A model generated the notes under the pieces. The model worked only from the letters and a program-made list of their open reading frames with translations, did not search any database and had not been told where the DNA came from. A stretch of 64,000 nucleotides of DNA. Source: Paracoccus mutanolyticus. Lineage in GTDB: Bacteria > Pseudomonadota > Alphaproteobacteria > Rhodobacterales > Rhodobacteraceae. The DNA lies in assembly GCF_003285265.1 (NCBI RefSeq), contig NZ_CP030239.1, positions 806,001 to 870,000 on the forward strand, given 5' to 3'. Shown here piece by piece: positions 17,551 through 32,805 of the stretch (position 1 is the first letter of the stretch; each line of letters begins with the position of its first letter). A program made the position numbers and the translations under genes.

Positions 17551-19147
17551 ATGGATGACATTGCCGCCCGCCTCTGGGATGCGATCGTGATCGGTACGGG
17601 CATGGGGGGCGGCTCGGTCGGGCGCCGGCTGGCCGAACAGGGCCTGTCGGTGCTGTTCGTGGAAAAGGGCCCCGACCTTGGCGACCAGCCGGTGCAGTCG
17701 CTGGCCATCGACAGCAGCGACCGAAGCGCGCGGCTGGCGCATGGAGCCTGGCCCAGCCTGATCTCGGCGCGGCTCGACGGAACCTGGTGCGAGCTTGACG
17801 GCATGATCGGCGCGGGCGTGGGGGGCACCTCGGCCTTCTATGCCGCAACGCTCGAACGGCCCGAGCCGCACGACCTGGACGATACCCCCGGCCACCCCCA
17901 TCCGACCGGCGGCTGGCCCGTGGGATACGAGGCGATGCGCCCCTGGTTCGAACTGGCCGAGCGCTATTTCTCGATCAGCGGCGAGGCCGACCCCCTGGAC
18001 CCGGCCCCGCGAACCTGCCCGCACCGCCGCGCGCCCTGCCCGGCTCGGACGCGGCGCTGATGGAGGACCTGCGCCGCGCGGGCATGCACCCCTATCAGAC
18101 CCACATGGCCGCACGATTCCGCCCGATTGCGCCAACTGCTTCGGCCAGCGCTGCCCGCGGCGCTGCAAGATGGACGGACGCTCGGCCGGGGTGCTGCCGG
18201 CGCTGGCGACGGGACGGGCGGCGCTGATCGACCGCTGCAGCGTCCAGCGGATCGAAGCGGACGCCACCGGCGTCACGGCGCTGCATTGCCGGCGCGACGA
18301 CGGGACGGCGGTGACGCTGCGCGCCCGATGCTATGTGCTAGCGGCGGGCGGGCTGGGCTCGCCCACCCTGATGCTGCGCTCGACCAGCGAGCATTGGCCC
18401 CAAGGCCTGGGCAACCGCAACGACATGGTCGGCCGCAACCTGATGTTCCACCTGTCCGAGATCATCGCGATCTGGGCCGGCCGCACCAAGGGGGAAAGCG
18501 GCGCCTCGCGTTCGATCAGCATGCGCGATCTCTACTCGATGCAGGGCGAACGGTTCGGCACGGTGCAAAGCATGGGGCTGGTGGCCGGCTATGGCGAGAT
18601 CCTGCATGCGATGAACAGCCGCTTCGACCGCTCGGCCCTGCGCCGGTTGCGGCCCTTGCGGATGGGGCTGCGGGTGCCCGCGCGGATCGCGGCGCGGGTT
18701 CTGGGCCAGGCCAAGCTGTTCGTCGGCGTGCTCGAGGACCTGCCCTATGAGACGAACCGCGTCCTGGCCGATCCACAAGACCCCGACCGGCTGACCTTTC
18801 ACTATGACGTGTCCCCCGAACTGCATCGCCGCCGCGCGGCCTTTCGCCAGGCCATGCGGCAGGCGTTCCAGCCGCACCGCGCCCTGTTCATGGGCCAGGC
18901 GCCGCAGCTGAACTTTGCCCATCCTTGCGGCACGCTGCGCTATGGCACGGATACCGCGTCGAGCGTCCTGGATCCCGACTGCCGGGTGCATGGGCTGTCG
19001 AACCTGTATGTGACCGATTCCAGCTTCATGCCGACCTCGAACGGGGTGAACCCCAGCCTGACCATCGCGGCCAATGCCCTGCGGGTCGCCGACCGGATCG
19101 CCCTGACGATGCGCCGGCCGCTTGCCGCTGGCGGCGCGCTTGGGTAA
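17551..19147 (+). CDS. GMC-family FAD oxidoreductase, frameshifted twice
   Basis: About 532 residues. The N-terminus has the FAD dinucleotide-binding fold ([28 protein letters not shown]) and [17 protein letters not shown]. Near 18005 and again near 18115 the frame shifts; the protein continues as [20 protein letters not shown], then [20 protein letters not shown]. The C-terminal GMC signature is intact: [21 protein letters not shown] four-cysteine cluster (CxxCx4CxxxC) lies in the middle, as in one GMC subfamily. The family oxidises alcohols or sterols; the substrate here is unknown. The shifts look like sequencing errors, since conservation persists across all three frames. Confidence 0.85.
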
Positions 19148-19182
19148 TGAGCGGGACAGCACGCCACCAAGGAGCGAAAGCC

Positions 19183-20175
19183 ATGTCCGCAGCCAAGCTT
19201 GTCACGATCTATGGCGGGTCCGGTTTCCTGGGCCGCCAGATTGCCCGGGCGCTGGCCGCCGAGGGCTGGCGCGTCCGCGTCGCCGTCCGCCGGCCGAACC
19301 TTGCCGGGGTGGTGCGGACCTACGGCGCCCCCGGCCAGGTCGAGCCGGTGCCCTGCAATGTGCGCGACGACCTGTCGGTCGCGGCCTGCATGACCGACGC
19401 CGATGCCGTCATCAACTGCGTGGGCATTCTGGTCGAAGAGGGCAAGAACACCTTCGGCGCCGTCCATGACGAGGCCGCCGGCCGCATCGCCCGCCTGTCC
19501 GTCGAACGCGGCGTGGCGCGGATGGTCCATGTCTCGGCCCTGGGCGCGGATGCCGGGTCCGACAGCCTCTATGCCGCCTCGAAGGCGCGCGGCGAGGCGG
19601 CGGTGCTGCGCTATCGTCCCGACGCCGTGATCCTACGCCCCTCGGTCATCTTCGGGCCGGACGACAAGTTCTATAACCGCATCGCCGCGATGTCGCGGCT
19701 GGGGCCGGTGATGATGCTGCCCGCCGCCGAGGCCGAGATCCAGCCGGTCTATGTCCTCGATGTGGCCCAAGCCGCCGCCAAGGCCGCCAAGGGCGAGGCC
19801 GAGCCCGGCATCTATGAACTGGGCGGCCCCGAGGTGCTGACCATGCGCGCCCTGGCCCGGCAGGTGCTGGACACCATCGGCCGGCGCCGCGCCATCCTGG
19901 GCATGCCGGGCTTGCTGGCCCGCCCCCTGGCCGCAGTCCTGGACGGGGTCCAGATGGCGACCGGCGGGCTGCTGACCAACCGCATCCTGACCCGCGACCA
20001 ACTGCGCAGCCTGAAGCGGCCGAACCGCGTGGGCGAAGGGGTCAAGACCTTTGCCGACCTGGGCATCGTGCCCACGGCGCCCTCGGCGGTGATCGGGCAG
20101 TATCTGTGGCGCTTCCGCCCCTCGGGGCAATATGACGCGATCACCGCGACGGCCAAGAACCTGCGCGGGAACTGA
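19183..20175 (+). CDS. complex I NDUFA9-like NAD(P)-binding protein
   Basis: A 330-residue atypical short-chain dehydrogenase fold. The Rossmann motif [20 protein letters not shown] is at the N-terminus, with [36 protein letters not shown] and [18 protein letters not shown]. This set is typical of the NDUFA9/39-kDa complex I subunit relatives found in alphaproteobacteria, thought to act in complex I assembly or stability. The stop overlaps the start of uppP (TGATG), so the two are co-translated. Confidence 0.88.
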   Translation: MSAAKLVTIYGGSGFLGRQIARALAAEGWRVRVAVRRPNLAGVVRTYGAPGQVEPVPCNVRDDLSVAACMTDADAVINCVGILVEEGKNTFGAVHDEAAGRIARLSVERGVARMVHVSALGADAGSDSLYAASKARGEAAVLRYRPDAVILRPSVIFGPDDKFYNRIAAMSRLGPVMMLPAAEAEIQPVYVLDVAQAAAKAAKGEAEPGIYELGGPEVLTMRALARQVLDTIGRRRAILGMPGLLARPLAAVLDGVQMATGGLLTNRILTRDQLRSLKRPNRVGEGVKTFADLGIVPTAPSAVIGQYLWRFRPSGQYDAITATAKNLRGN

Positions 20176-20978
20176 TGGACCAGAACACGATCGTCGCCGC
20201 CCTTCTTCTCTGCTGGAAGGGCTTGGCAAGCTTCGTGCCCATGTCCTCGACCGGCCATGTCCTGCTTGCCGGGCATTTCCTGGGCTTCGATTCGCCGGGC
20301 AGCGCCTTCGAGGTGCTGATCCAGTTCGGCGCGATCCTGGCGATCCTGGGGGTCTACGCGGGCAAGCTGTGGCGCATCTTTTCCAGCGCGCCGCAAGATC
20401 CGGCGGCGCGCCGCTTCATCCTGGCGGTGCTGTTGGCCTTCCTGCCGGCCGCGGTGATCGGCGTGCTGGCGCATGGCGTCATCAAGACGGTGCTGTTCGA
20501 AACCCCGATGCTGATCGCCGTCATGCTGATCCTGGGCGGGTTCGTCCTGCTGTTCGTCGACCGCATGGCCCGAAACCCGCGCTTTCACCGGGCCGAGGAC
20601 ATTCCGGTCGCCACCGCGCTCAAGATCGGGCTGATCCAGTGCCTTGCGATGATCCCCGGGGTTTCGCGGTCGGGCGCGACGATCACGGGTGCCCTTCTTT
20701 TGGGCGCGGACAAGCGGGCTGCGGCCGAATTCAGCTTCTTCCTGTCGATGCCCACCATGCTGGGGGCATTTGTCTATGATCTGTACAAGAACCGCGACAT
20801 TCTGGACGCGGCCGCCGCCGGCAACATCGTGGTCGGCTTCGTCTGCGCCTTTCTGGCCGCTCTGGTCGTGGTGCGCTGGCTGCTGACCTATGTCTCGGTC
20901 CACGGCTATGCGGTCTTTGCCTGGTGGAGAATCGTCGTCGGAAGCCTTGCTGCGCTGGCCCTGCTGGCTGGTTGGTAA
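20175..20978 (+). CDS. uppP: undecaprenyl-diphosphate phosphatase
   Basis: A 267-residue polytopic membrane protein recycling undecaprenyl diphosphate for cell-wall synthesis. Family motifs are [17 protein letters not shown], the phosphate-binding [20 protein letters not shown], and [13 protein letters not shown]. The first catalytic motif, normally ending in EGLTEF, reads [10 protein letters not shown]. The same bases read with a one-base shift give CTG-GAA-GGC-TTG, so two compensating indels near 20205-20225 probably hide the Glu. The stop codon lies at the edge of an inverted-repeat element that may have trimmed the natural C-terminus. Confidence 0.92.
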   Translation: MDQNTIVAALLLCWKGLASFVPMSSTGHVLLAGHFLGFDSPGSAFEVLIQFGAILAILGVYAGKLWRIFSSAPQDPAARRFILAVLLAFLPAAVIGVLAHGVIKTVLFETPMLIAVMLILGGFVLLFVDRMARNPRFHRAEDIPVATALKIGLIQCLAMIPGVSRSGATITGALLLGADKRAAAEFSFFLSMPTMLGAFVYDLYKNRDILDAAAAGNIVVGFVCAFLAALVVVRWLLTYVSVHGYAVFAWWRIVVGSLAALALLAGW

Positions 20979-21060
20979 ACTATGCTGACCTAAATTTCGC
21001 GTCCGCAGCATGGATTTTGCTTTGCGCGAGCCGAAAATCGTTAATTAGGTCAGTATAGTT
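20978..21060. repeat. 83-bp element with 16-bp terminal inverted repeats (MITE-like)
   Basis: The left end AACTATGCTGACCTAA and right end TTAGGTCAGTATAGTT are inverted copies with one mismatch. The interior is AT-richer than the neighbours and has no reading frame. The left end begins within the uppP stop codon. No clear target duplication is visible. It could instead be a long operator or a bidirectional hairpin between uppP and gltD. Confidence 0.5.
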
Positions 21061-21129
21061 GACTTTTAATTGCGCGCGCCCTGCAATATCAGGGTCGGGA
21101 CCAGCCTTGCAACCGAAGGACGCGCAGCC

Positions 21130-22587
21130 ATGGCCACGCAGAAGATGCTCAAGTTCGTTACCATCGGGCGCGAGATGCCCGAAAAGCGCGACGCCGCATC
21201 CCGGTCCGAGGACTTTCACGAGATCTATCGCGAGTTCGCCGACGCCAAGGCCAAGGAACAGGCCAGCCGGTGCAGCCAATGCGGGGTCCCCTATTGCCAG
21301 AGCCACTGCCCGCTTCACAACAACATCCCGGACTGGTTGCGCCTGACCGCCGAGGGGCGCACGCAGGAAGCCTATCTGCGCAGCCAGGAAACCAACACCT
21401 TCCCCGAGATCTGCGGCCGCATCTGCCCGCAGGACCGGCTGTGCGAGGGCAACTGCGTGATCGAGCAGTCGGGCCACGGCACCGTCACCATCGGCGCGAT
21501 CGAGAAATACATCACCGACACCGCCTGGGAGATGGGCTGGGTCAAGCCCCCCGCTCCGGCCGTCGAACGCCCTGAATCCATTGGCATCATCGGCGCGGGC
21601 CCAGGGGGCCTTGCCGCCGCCGACCGGCTGCGGCGGATGGGGTTCCAGGTCACCGTCTATGACCGCCACGACCGCGCCGGCGGGCTGATGATCTATGGCA
21701 TCCCCGGCTTCAAGCTGGAGAAGGAGATCGTCGAGCGCCGCAACCGGCAGCTGCGCGACGGCGGCGTCGAATTCGTGCTGAACACCAATGTGGGCGAGGA
21801 CATCAGCTTTGACGCGATCCGCGGCAAGCACGACGCGGTGCTGATCGCCACGGGCGTCTACAAGACCCGCGACCTGGACCTGGACAATGCCGAGGCCAGG
21901 GGCGTGGTGCGGGCGCTGGACTATCTGACCGCCTCGAACCGGGTGGATCTGGGCGACGAGATCCCGGACTATGAGGATGGCGAGTTGAACGCGCTGGGCA
22001 AGCGCGTGCTGGTCATCGGCGGCGGCGACACCGCCATGGACTGCGTGCGCACCGCCATCCGCCAGGGCGCGCAATCGGTGAAATGCCTGTATCGCCGCGA
22101 CCGCGCGAACATGCCGGGCAGCCAGCGCGAGGTCCAGAACGCCGAGGAAGAAGGCGTTGAATTCGTGTGGCTTTCCGCCCCCGGCTCGTTCGCCGGCCAT
22201 ATCCCCGGCGAGGCCAAGGTGGCACAGGAGGTCGATGTGGACGGCGAGCCCGTCACCATCGCATCCGTCCGCATCCAGAAGATGCGGCTGGGCGCGCCGG
22301 ACGTGTCGGGCCGGCAATCGCCCGAGCTGATCGAGGGCGCCGATTACGACGAGCCGGCCGACCTGGTCATCAAGGCGCTGGGCTTCGAGCCCGAGGACCT
22401 GCCCCGGCTTTGGGGCGTCGAGGGGCTGGAGGTCACGCGCTGGGGCACCGTCCGGGCCGATTACAGCACGCACCAGACCAGCCTGCCCGGCGTCTTTGCC
22501 GTGGGCGACATCGTACGGGGCGCAAGCCTGGTGGTCTGGGCGATCCGCGGCGGGCGCGAGGCGGCCGACAGCATCGCCGGCTTCTGA
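21130..22587 (+). CDS. gltD: glutamate synthase (NADPH) small subunit
   Basis: A 485-residue iron-sulfur flavoprotein that passes electrons from NADPH to GltB. The N-terminal cysteine sets for [4Fe-4S] clusters are present (RCSQCGVPYCQSHCPLHNN and CGRICPQDRLCEGNC). The FAD site is GIIGAGPGGLAAADRLRRMG, and the NADPH site is VLVIGGGDTAMDCVRTAIRQ. The C-terminus has FAVGDIVRGASLVVWAIRGG. Upstream is an 83-bp inverted-repeat element that may separate it from uppP. The large subunit follows after one small gene. Confidence 0.96.
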   Translation: MATQKMLKFVTIGREMPEKRDAASRSEDFHEIYREFADAKAKEQASRCSQCGVPYCQSHCPLHNNIPDWLRLTAEGRTQEAYLRSQETNTFPEICGRICPQDRLCEGNCVIEQSGHGTVTIGAIEKYITDTAWEMGWVKPPAPAVERPESIGIIGAGPGGLAAADRLRRMGFQVTVYDRHDRAGGLMIYGIPGFKLEKEIVERRNRQLRDGGVEFVLNTNVGEDISFDAIRGKHDAVLIATGVYKTRDLDLDNAEARGVVRALDYLTASNRVDLGDEIPDYEDGELNALGKRVLVIGGGDTAMDCVRTAIRQGAQSVKCLYRRDRANMPGSQREVQNAEEEGVEFVWLSAPGSFAGHIPGEAKVAQEVDVDGEPVTIASVRIQKMRLGAPDVSGRQSPELIEGADYDEPADLVIKALGFEPEDLPRLWGVEGLEVTRWGTVRADYSTHQTSLPGVFAVGDIVRGASLVVWAIRGGREAADSIAGF

Positions 22588-22627
22588 CCGGCGCGGCCCG
22601 CGTCGCCGCCGAATAGGGGATGTGACC

Positions 22628-23421
22628 ATGATGCAGCATCCGTGCACCGCGCGTACACCGGGCGTACACCGCCCGAGGACGTGGCCGGTCGCGGCGCGGC
22701 TGGCGCTGGCGGTGGGTGTGTCAGCCTTGCTGACCCTTTCCGCCCTGCCCGCCCGCGCCGCCACCTTCACCCCGCCGCAAGGCTGCCGGCTGGAGATGAC
22801 GATCCAGAACCGGGGCTGCACGGTGTCGCAGCATTACCGCTGTTCGGGCGACGGCCCCGGCGACCAGCGCGTGACCTATTTCACGCCGGACGGGCCGACC
22901 TATCAGTCGCGCATCGACAGGGAAACGCGCTGGATGGAAAGCACCGACCTGCGCACCGGCCTGACCGACGTGCTGGAGGAAGGGGCGGCGGACGACGCCT
23001 CGTTCAGCACGCTGCTGGCGACGGGGCGGGACGATTTCGATTTCTGGACCCGCTCGAACGACGGTGAGCGGCTGCGCCATGTCGGCCATGACGAACTGAC
23101 CGGCGAGACGGTCGAGATCGACGGCGTCGCGCTGGAGATCACCCGGTTCGAGCTGACCACGCAGAACGAACAGGGCGACGTGCTGATCCGGCGCCAGGGC
23201 CAGCAGTTCATCAGTCGCGCGCATGGCCGGTTCTATGGCGGGGTCGAGACATCGAGCGACTGGACCGGCGCCAGGGAAAGCAGCGACGACAGCCCGGTGA
23301 GCTTTGCCTTTCCGGGGCAGGCCGGCTTTGGCTCGACCAGGCCGGAATATGATTGCGACCTGCAGATGGTGGGCGGCCGCGGCGCCGACATCCTGAGGCA
23401 GCTTTTGAGGGAGTCACGGAC

Positions 23422-23425
<4 letters not shown>
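22628..23425 (+). CDS. secreted or periplasmic protein of unknown function between gltD and gltB
   Basis: A 265-residue protein with an extended basic start, then a signal peptide (LALAVGVSALLTLSALPARA-AT). The mature part begins FTPPQGCRLEMTIQNRGCTV and has paired cysteines (CRL, GCTV, YRCSGD), a beta-rich body (YFTPDGPTYQSRIDRETRWM) and a final Cys (YDCDLQMV). I do not recognise a named family; it looks like conserved hypothetical proteins of Rhodobacterales. It overlaps the GTG start of gltB by 4 bases, so it is translated with the glutamate synthase operon. Confidence 0.7.
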
Positions 23426-27971
<4,546 letters not shown>

Positions 27972-27976
27972 GGATC

Positions 27977-27999
27977 GGGGGCCCTGCGGGGCCCCTTTT
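27977..27999 (+). terminator. terminator of the glt operon
   Basis: GGGGGCCC and GGGGCCCC form a hairpin with a three-base loop, followed by TTTT, five bases after the gltB stop. Confidence 0.85.
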
Positions 28000-28064
28000 C
28001 ATGCGCGGCGGCCGGAACCCCGCGCCCGCCGCTGCGGTTCGATGCCATGGCAACGGAGGCGCGC

Positions 28065-28271
28065 ATGGCGGAGGATCTGCGAAAGGGAACCCGGGTTTCC
28101 TGGAACAGCAGCGGCGGGACGGCGCATGGCAAGGTGGTTCGCAAACAGACCACGCCCACCCGGATCAAGGGCCACAAGGTCGCGGCCTCGGCCGATGACC
28201 CGCAATACATCGTCGAGACCGACGAGGGCAGGCGGGCGGCGCACAAGCCGCAGGCCCTGACGCGGGAATGA
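28065..28271 (+). CDS. small TUDOR-like protein (DUF2945/HVA1 family)
   Basis: A 68-residue basic protein reading MAEDLRKGTRVSWNSSGGTA, then GKVVRKQTTPTRIKGHKVAA, ending in a HKPQAL motif. This matches the hypervirulence-associated TUDOR domain family (DUF2945); its role is unknown. The start is set by a GGAGG site seven bases upstream; an ATG 18 bases earlier lacks such a site. It lies between the glt terminator and a CDF transporter. Confidence 0.8.
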   Translation: MAEDLRKGTRVSWNSSGGTAHGKVVRKQTTPTRIKGHKVAASADDPQYIVETDEGRRAAHKPQALTRE

Positions 28272-28354
28272 CGCGCGAGCCGCATTCGCCGGTTGGCCGC
28301 GCCGCGCATCGGCGCTAGAAAGCCCGCGCGGCGGAACAGGCAAAGGAAGCGCGC

Positions 28355-29254
28355 ATGTCGGGTCAAAATCCGGCCACCGAACGGATCGCCGTCGGCAGCA
28401 TCGTCGTGGGCCTTCTGGTCCTCGGGCTCAAGGCGCTGGCCTGGTGGGTGACGGGTTCGGTCGCGCTGCTGTCGGACGCGCTGGAAAGCACGGTGAACGT
28501 GGCGACCGCCGTGGCCGCGCTGATCGCCATTCGCGTCGCCGCGCGCCCGGCCGACAAGACCCATCCCTATGGCCACCACAAGGCCGAGTTCTTCAGCGCG
28601 GTGCTGGAGGGCGTGATGATCATCGTCGCGGCCCTGCTGATCCTGGGCGAGGCCTGGCGCGGCTTTCAGAACCCGCCGGTTCTGGACGCGCCCTGGCAGG
28701 GGCTGGGAATCAACGGCCTGGCCAGCGTCATCAACGCCTGGTGGTGCTGGGTGCTGATCTCGGGCGGGCGGCGGCTGCGGTCGCCCGCGCTGGTCGCGGA
28801 CGGCAAGCACCTGCTGTCGGACGTGATCTCCTCGGCCGGGGTGGTGCTGGGCGTCGGGCTGGCGGCTGTGTCGGGCTGGGCGGTGCTCGACCCCGCGCTT
28901 GCGGCGCTGGTCGCGCTGAACATCCTGTGGTCGGGCTGGCGGGTGATGGCCAGTTCGCTGTCGGGCCTGATGGACGAGGCCGTGGCCGAGGATACGCTGA
29001 CCGCCATCCGCAACACGATCTCGGACCACGCGACCGGCGCGATCGAGGCGCATGACCTGCGCACCCGTCACGCCGGCCCCCGCACCTTCATCGACTTTCA
29101 CCTGGTGGTGGACGGCCAGACCACGGTCGAACAGGCGCATGACATCTGCGACCGGGTCGAACGGGCGCTGCACCAAAGGCTGCCCGACGCCCAGATCACC
29201 ATCCATGTCGAGCCCGACCACAAGGCCAAGCATTCGGGCGTGCTGGTGATCTAG
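28355..29254 (+). CDS. cation diffusion facilitator (CDF) metal transporter
   Basis: A 299-residue inner-membrane protein with six predicted helices. Metal-site residues are in LLSDALESTVNVATAV (helix 2; the family HSxxD is here LLSDALES) and DGKHLLSDVISS (helix 5), followed by a cytoplasmic C-terminal domain with HDLRTRHAGPRTFIDFHLVV and HVEPD. CDF proteins export Zn2+, Fe2+, Co2+ or Mn2+ in exchange for protons. The metal is not certain; the layout resembles FieF/YiiP. The stop meets the stop of the convergent GFA gene with a 4-base overlap. Confidence 0.9.
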   Translation: MSGQNPATERIAVGSIVVGLLVLGLKALAWWVTGSVALLSDALESTVNVATAVAALIAIRVAARPADKTHPYGHHKAEFFSAVLEGVMIIVAALLILGEAWRGFQNPPVLDAPWQGLGINGLASVINAWWCWVLISGGRRLRSPALVADGKHLLSDVISSAGVVLGVGLAAVSGWAVLDPALAALVALNILWSGWRVMASSLSGLMDEAVAEDTLTAIRNTISDHATGAIEAHDLRTRHAGPRTFIDFHLVVDGQTTVEQAHDICDRVERALHQRLPDAQITIHVEPDHKAKHSGVLVI

Positions 29255-29664
29255 AGCGCGCGCGGCTCGGGCGCGCTGTCCTGCCAGGCGTCATGGGCGC
29301 CGTCCGCGTAATGGACCGGCGCGGCGGCCAGTTCGGCGTCGGTCACATTGTCCAGCGCATTGACGCAGACGGCGACGAAGCGGCCGCCGAGTTCGGGCAG
29401 ATCGCCCCGGGTGAACAGGCGCGTGCCGCAGCGGCCGCAGAAATGGTGGTGCATGTCCACGCCGTCGTCCTGCATGCGCGGGGTTTCGGCCAGCGCCTCG
29501 GCGCCGCGGATCAGGCGAAAGCTGTCCGGGTCGGGCAGCCGCACCTCCCAGTAGCGCATCTTGCGGCAGAAGCGGCAGTTGCAGCGCATCGTGCCCTGGC
29601 CGATGTCGGCTTGGGCCGCAAAGGCCACGGCGCCGCAAAAGCAGGATCCTTGCAGGTCGCTCAT
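29251..29664 (-). CDS. GFA (CENP-V-like) zinc-binding family protein
   Basis: A 137-residue protein with zinc-ligand cysteines in GSCFCGAVAF, MRCNCRFCRK and HFCGRCGTRLF. The family is named after glutathione-dependent formaldehyde-activating enzyme, but most members are uncharacterised. The start overlaps the stop of the upstream VOC gene (ATGA), so the two are one transcript. Confidence 0.9.
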   Translation of the reverse strand: MSDLQGSCFCGAVAFAAQADIGQGTMRCNCRFCRKMRYWEVRLPDPDSFRLIRGAEALAETPRMQDDGVDMHHHFCGRCGTRLFTRGDLPELGGRFVAVCVNALDNVTDAELAAAPVHYADGAHDAWQDSAPEPRAL

Positions 29665-30038
29665 GGGCGATCTCCGTGAAAGACGGCCTCGATGTTGTTG
29701 CCGTCGGGGTCGAGGACAAAGGCGCCGTAATAGCCGGGGTGGTATTCGGGGCGCGGCCCGGGACGGCCGTTGTCGCGCCCGCCCGCCGCCAAGGCGGCCG
29801 CGTGGAAGTCGGCAACGGTCGCGCGGTCCGGCGCGGCAAAGGCCACATGCACCGGCCCGCCTGCCGGCTGGCTGGTGCCGATCCAGAAGGCGGGCTCGGT
29901 CCGGCCATAGCCCAGATGGCTGCCGCGGCCGCTTTCGGGTCCCGCCTCCGTGAGGATGCGGATGCCCAAGGGCGCCAGCACCCGTGCAGAAGGCGTTCGA
30001 CCGGCCGAGGGGACACCCACGTTCGATATGTCGATCAT
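29661..30038 (-). CDS. VOC (glyoxalase/bleomycin-resistance fold) family protein
   Basis: A 125-residue single-module VOC protein. Conserved elements are VLAPLGIRILTEAGPE, HVAFAAPDRATVADFHAAAL and the C-terminal YYGAFVLDPDGNNIEAVFHG, whose Glu is a typical metal ligand. The function of individual members varies (lyases, dioxygenases, resistance proteins) and cannot be told here. The first 20 residues match the family poorly, so a small indel near 30005 is possible. Confidence 0.85.
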   Translation of the reverse strand: MIDISNVGVPSAGRTPSARVLAPLGIRILTEAGPESGRGSHLGYGRTEPAFWIGTSQPAGGPVHVAFAAPDRATVADFHAAALAAGGRDNGRPGPRPEYHPGYYGAFVLDPDGNNIEAVFHGDRP

Positions 30039-30384
30039 GCGCCCCTCCGTCGTGGCCGGCTCCGGGCGATCATGCCAGCTTACGCGGGCGGTGGGGACCC
30101 GAAAACCGCCGGCGCGTCAAGCGCCCTCAGAGCGGCAGTCCGCGATGAGGCCCCCGGCCTGGAGAGACCGGATCGGCCCAAGGGAAACCAGCCGGGCCAG
30201 AGGCAGGCGCTCGGGTCCCCCGGGCGCCACCCGGCCCTTCAGCGCTTTCCAGATACCCTGTCTCCCCCCACGCGAAAGCCCGCCCCCTGCGGGACGGGCT
30301 CTTGCCGCCGCGATATCCCCTTGCAGGGATCACCCGGCGGTGCCTCTGGCGCGCGAGCGGGGTCTTGCGACCCCGCCCCGGCGC
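30039..30384. other. 346-base gene-free stretch with hairpins downstream of tuf
   Basis: No convincing gene on either strand. It holds two hairpins that can end tuf transcription from the right: CGGGGTC-TTGC-GACCCCG at 30358-30375, directly after the tuf stop, and AGCCCGCCC / GGGACGGGCT at 30277-30300. The part nearer 30039 presumably carries the promoter of the VOC-GFA operon; I see no clear consensus. Confidence 0.5.
30358..30375 (-). terminator. hairpin after tuf
   Basis: A perfect 7 bp stem CGGGGTC / GACCCCG with loop TTGC starts ten bases past the tuf stop on the minus strand. There is no T run; a second hairpin follows at 30277-30300. Confidence 0.5.
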
Positions 30385-31546
<1,162 letters not shown>

Positions 31547-31790
31547 CATGGCCTCCTATCGGGGGGGCCACCCGCGCGACAGCCCCCGTCGTGAAACATC
31601 CGCCGCGACTTATAGGCCCACCGGGGAAAAATCAAGGGCGGGCGGGCGGCTGCGGGACGCTGTGCGGGGCGTGAAACGCGGCCTTCGGGAACCGCGTGGC
31701 GGGGCGCCGCGTTCCCTTTCTGGACCAGCCTGCGGATTGCGGGCCGGCACGTCATGCGGCCCGAGCCGCGGTCAACTGTGGAGTGTTTCT

Positions 31791-32805
31791 ATGAGCCTGA
31801 TGAAATCCCTGGCCCGGGTCGCGGCGGGTGTGATGCTGGCCAAAGGCATCGGCACGATGATGAAGAACGCCCAAGGGGGCCACTCCGGCCAGGCGGGGGG
31901 CACGGGGTCAAGCACGGGCCGGCCCTCGGGCGGGCTGCTGGACCAGTTGACCCGCAACAACACCGGGCAAGCGGGCGGCCGCGCGCCCGGCTCGGGGGGC
32001 TTGGGCGATCTGCTGGGCCAGGTGCTGGGCGGGCGCACCGGCGGGACCGGCGGCGCGGGGAGCGGCAGTCCTTATGGCGGCAGCCATTCGCCGCGCACCG
32101 CCTCGGGCGGTCTGGGCGGGATTCTGGACCAGCTGACCGGCGGGCGCAGCGGCACCAGCACGGCCAGCAGCAGCGGCAGCGGCGGTGCCTTGGGCGGCAT
32201 CCTGGGCGGTGCGGCCGCAGGCGGGCTTGGCGGCATCCTGGGCGATCTTCTGGGCAACCGGGGCGGTGCGGCGCATGCGGGAACCCCGCAGCCCGGCACG
32301 ACCGCGACCGGCGCGACTGGCTGGACCGCGACCGGCTCGGTCGGCGGGCTGGCCCACAAGGGCGCCCAGCCGCAGAACGACGCGAGCTTCGGCGACCTGT
32401 TCAACGAGGCGCTGGCCACCGGGGACGAACCCTCGACCGCGCCCACGCCCGAGCAGAACGCCCTGGCCGGGCTGATGCTGAAGGCCATGATCCAGGCCGC
32501 GAAGTCCGATGGCCAGATCGACGAGGCCGAGAAGGCCAAGCTGATGGACCAGTTCGGCGAGCTGGACGAGGACGAGCGCGCCTTCATCCGCGAACAGATG
32601 GCCGCCCCCGTCGATGCCCAGGCGCTGGCGCGCGAGGTGCCCGAAGGCGCCGGTGCGCAGGTCTATCTGATGTCGCTTATGGCCATCGACTTCGACAACA
32701 GGAAAGAGGCCGAATACCTGCACACGCTGGCGACCTCGCTGGGGCTGGACAAGCAGACGGTGAAGGATCCACGATCAGGTCGGTGCGATCGACCTTTACG
32801 CCTGA
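31791..32805 (+). CDS. DUF533/TerB-like (YebE family) protein, frameshift at the 3' end
   Basis: About 337 residues. The N-terminus MSLMKSLARVAAGVMLAKG is followed by a long Gly/Ser/Thr-rich low-complexity region with LGDLLGQVLGG and LGGILGDLLGN repeats (~residues 30-200). A helical TerB-like domain follows (AGLMLKAMIQAAKSDGQIDE, AEKAKLMDQF, VYLMSLMAIDFDNRKEAEYL). Near 32768 the frame slips; in the next frame the normal family ending [11 protein letters not shown] and a stop appear at 32805. The family is uncharacterised, often membrane-associated. The 3' end overlaps the dinB 3' end by 10 bases. Confidence 0.85.

Noticed and set aside
28065..30038. Small TUDOR-like, CDF, GFA and VOC genes as a new metal or aldehyde defence island
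   Set aside because: They are ordinary, separately transcribed families; only GFA and VOC form an operon, and nothing links them functionally to the CDF gene.
31880..32300. Gly/Ser-rich repeats as a secreted adhesin
   Set aside because: No signal peptide or RTX calcium motif; the protein ends in a DUF533/TerB-like domain.
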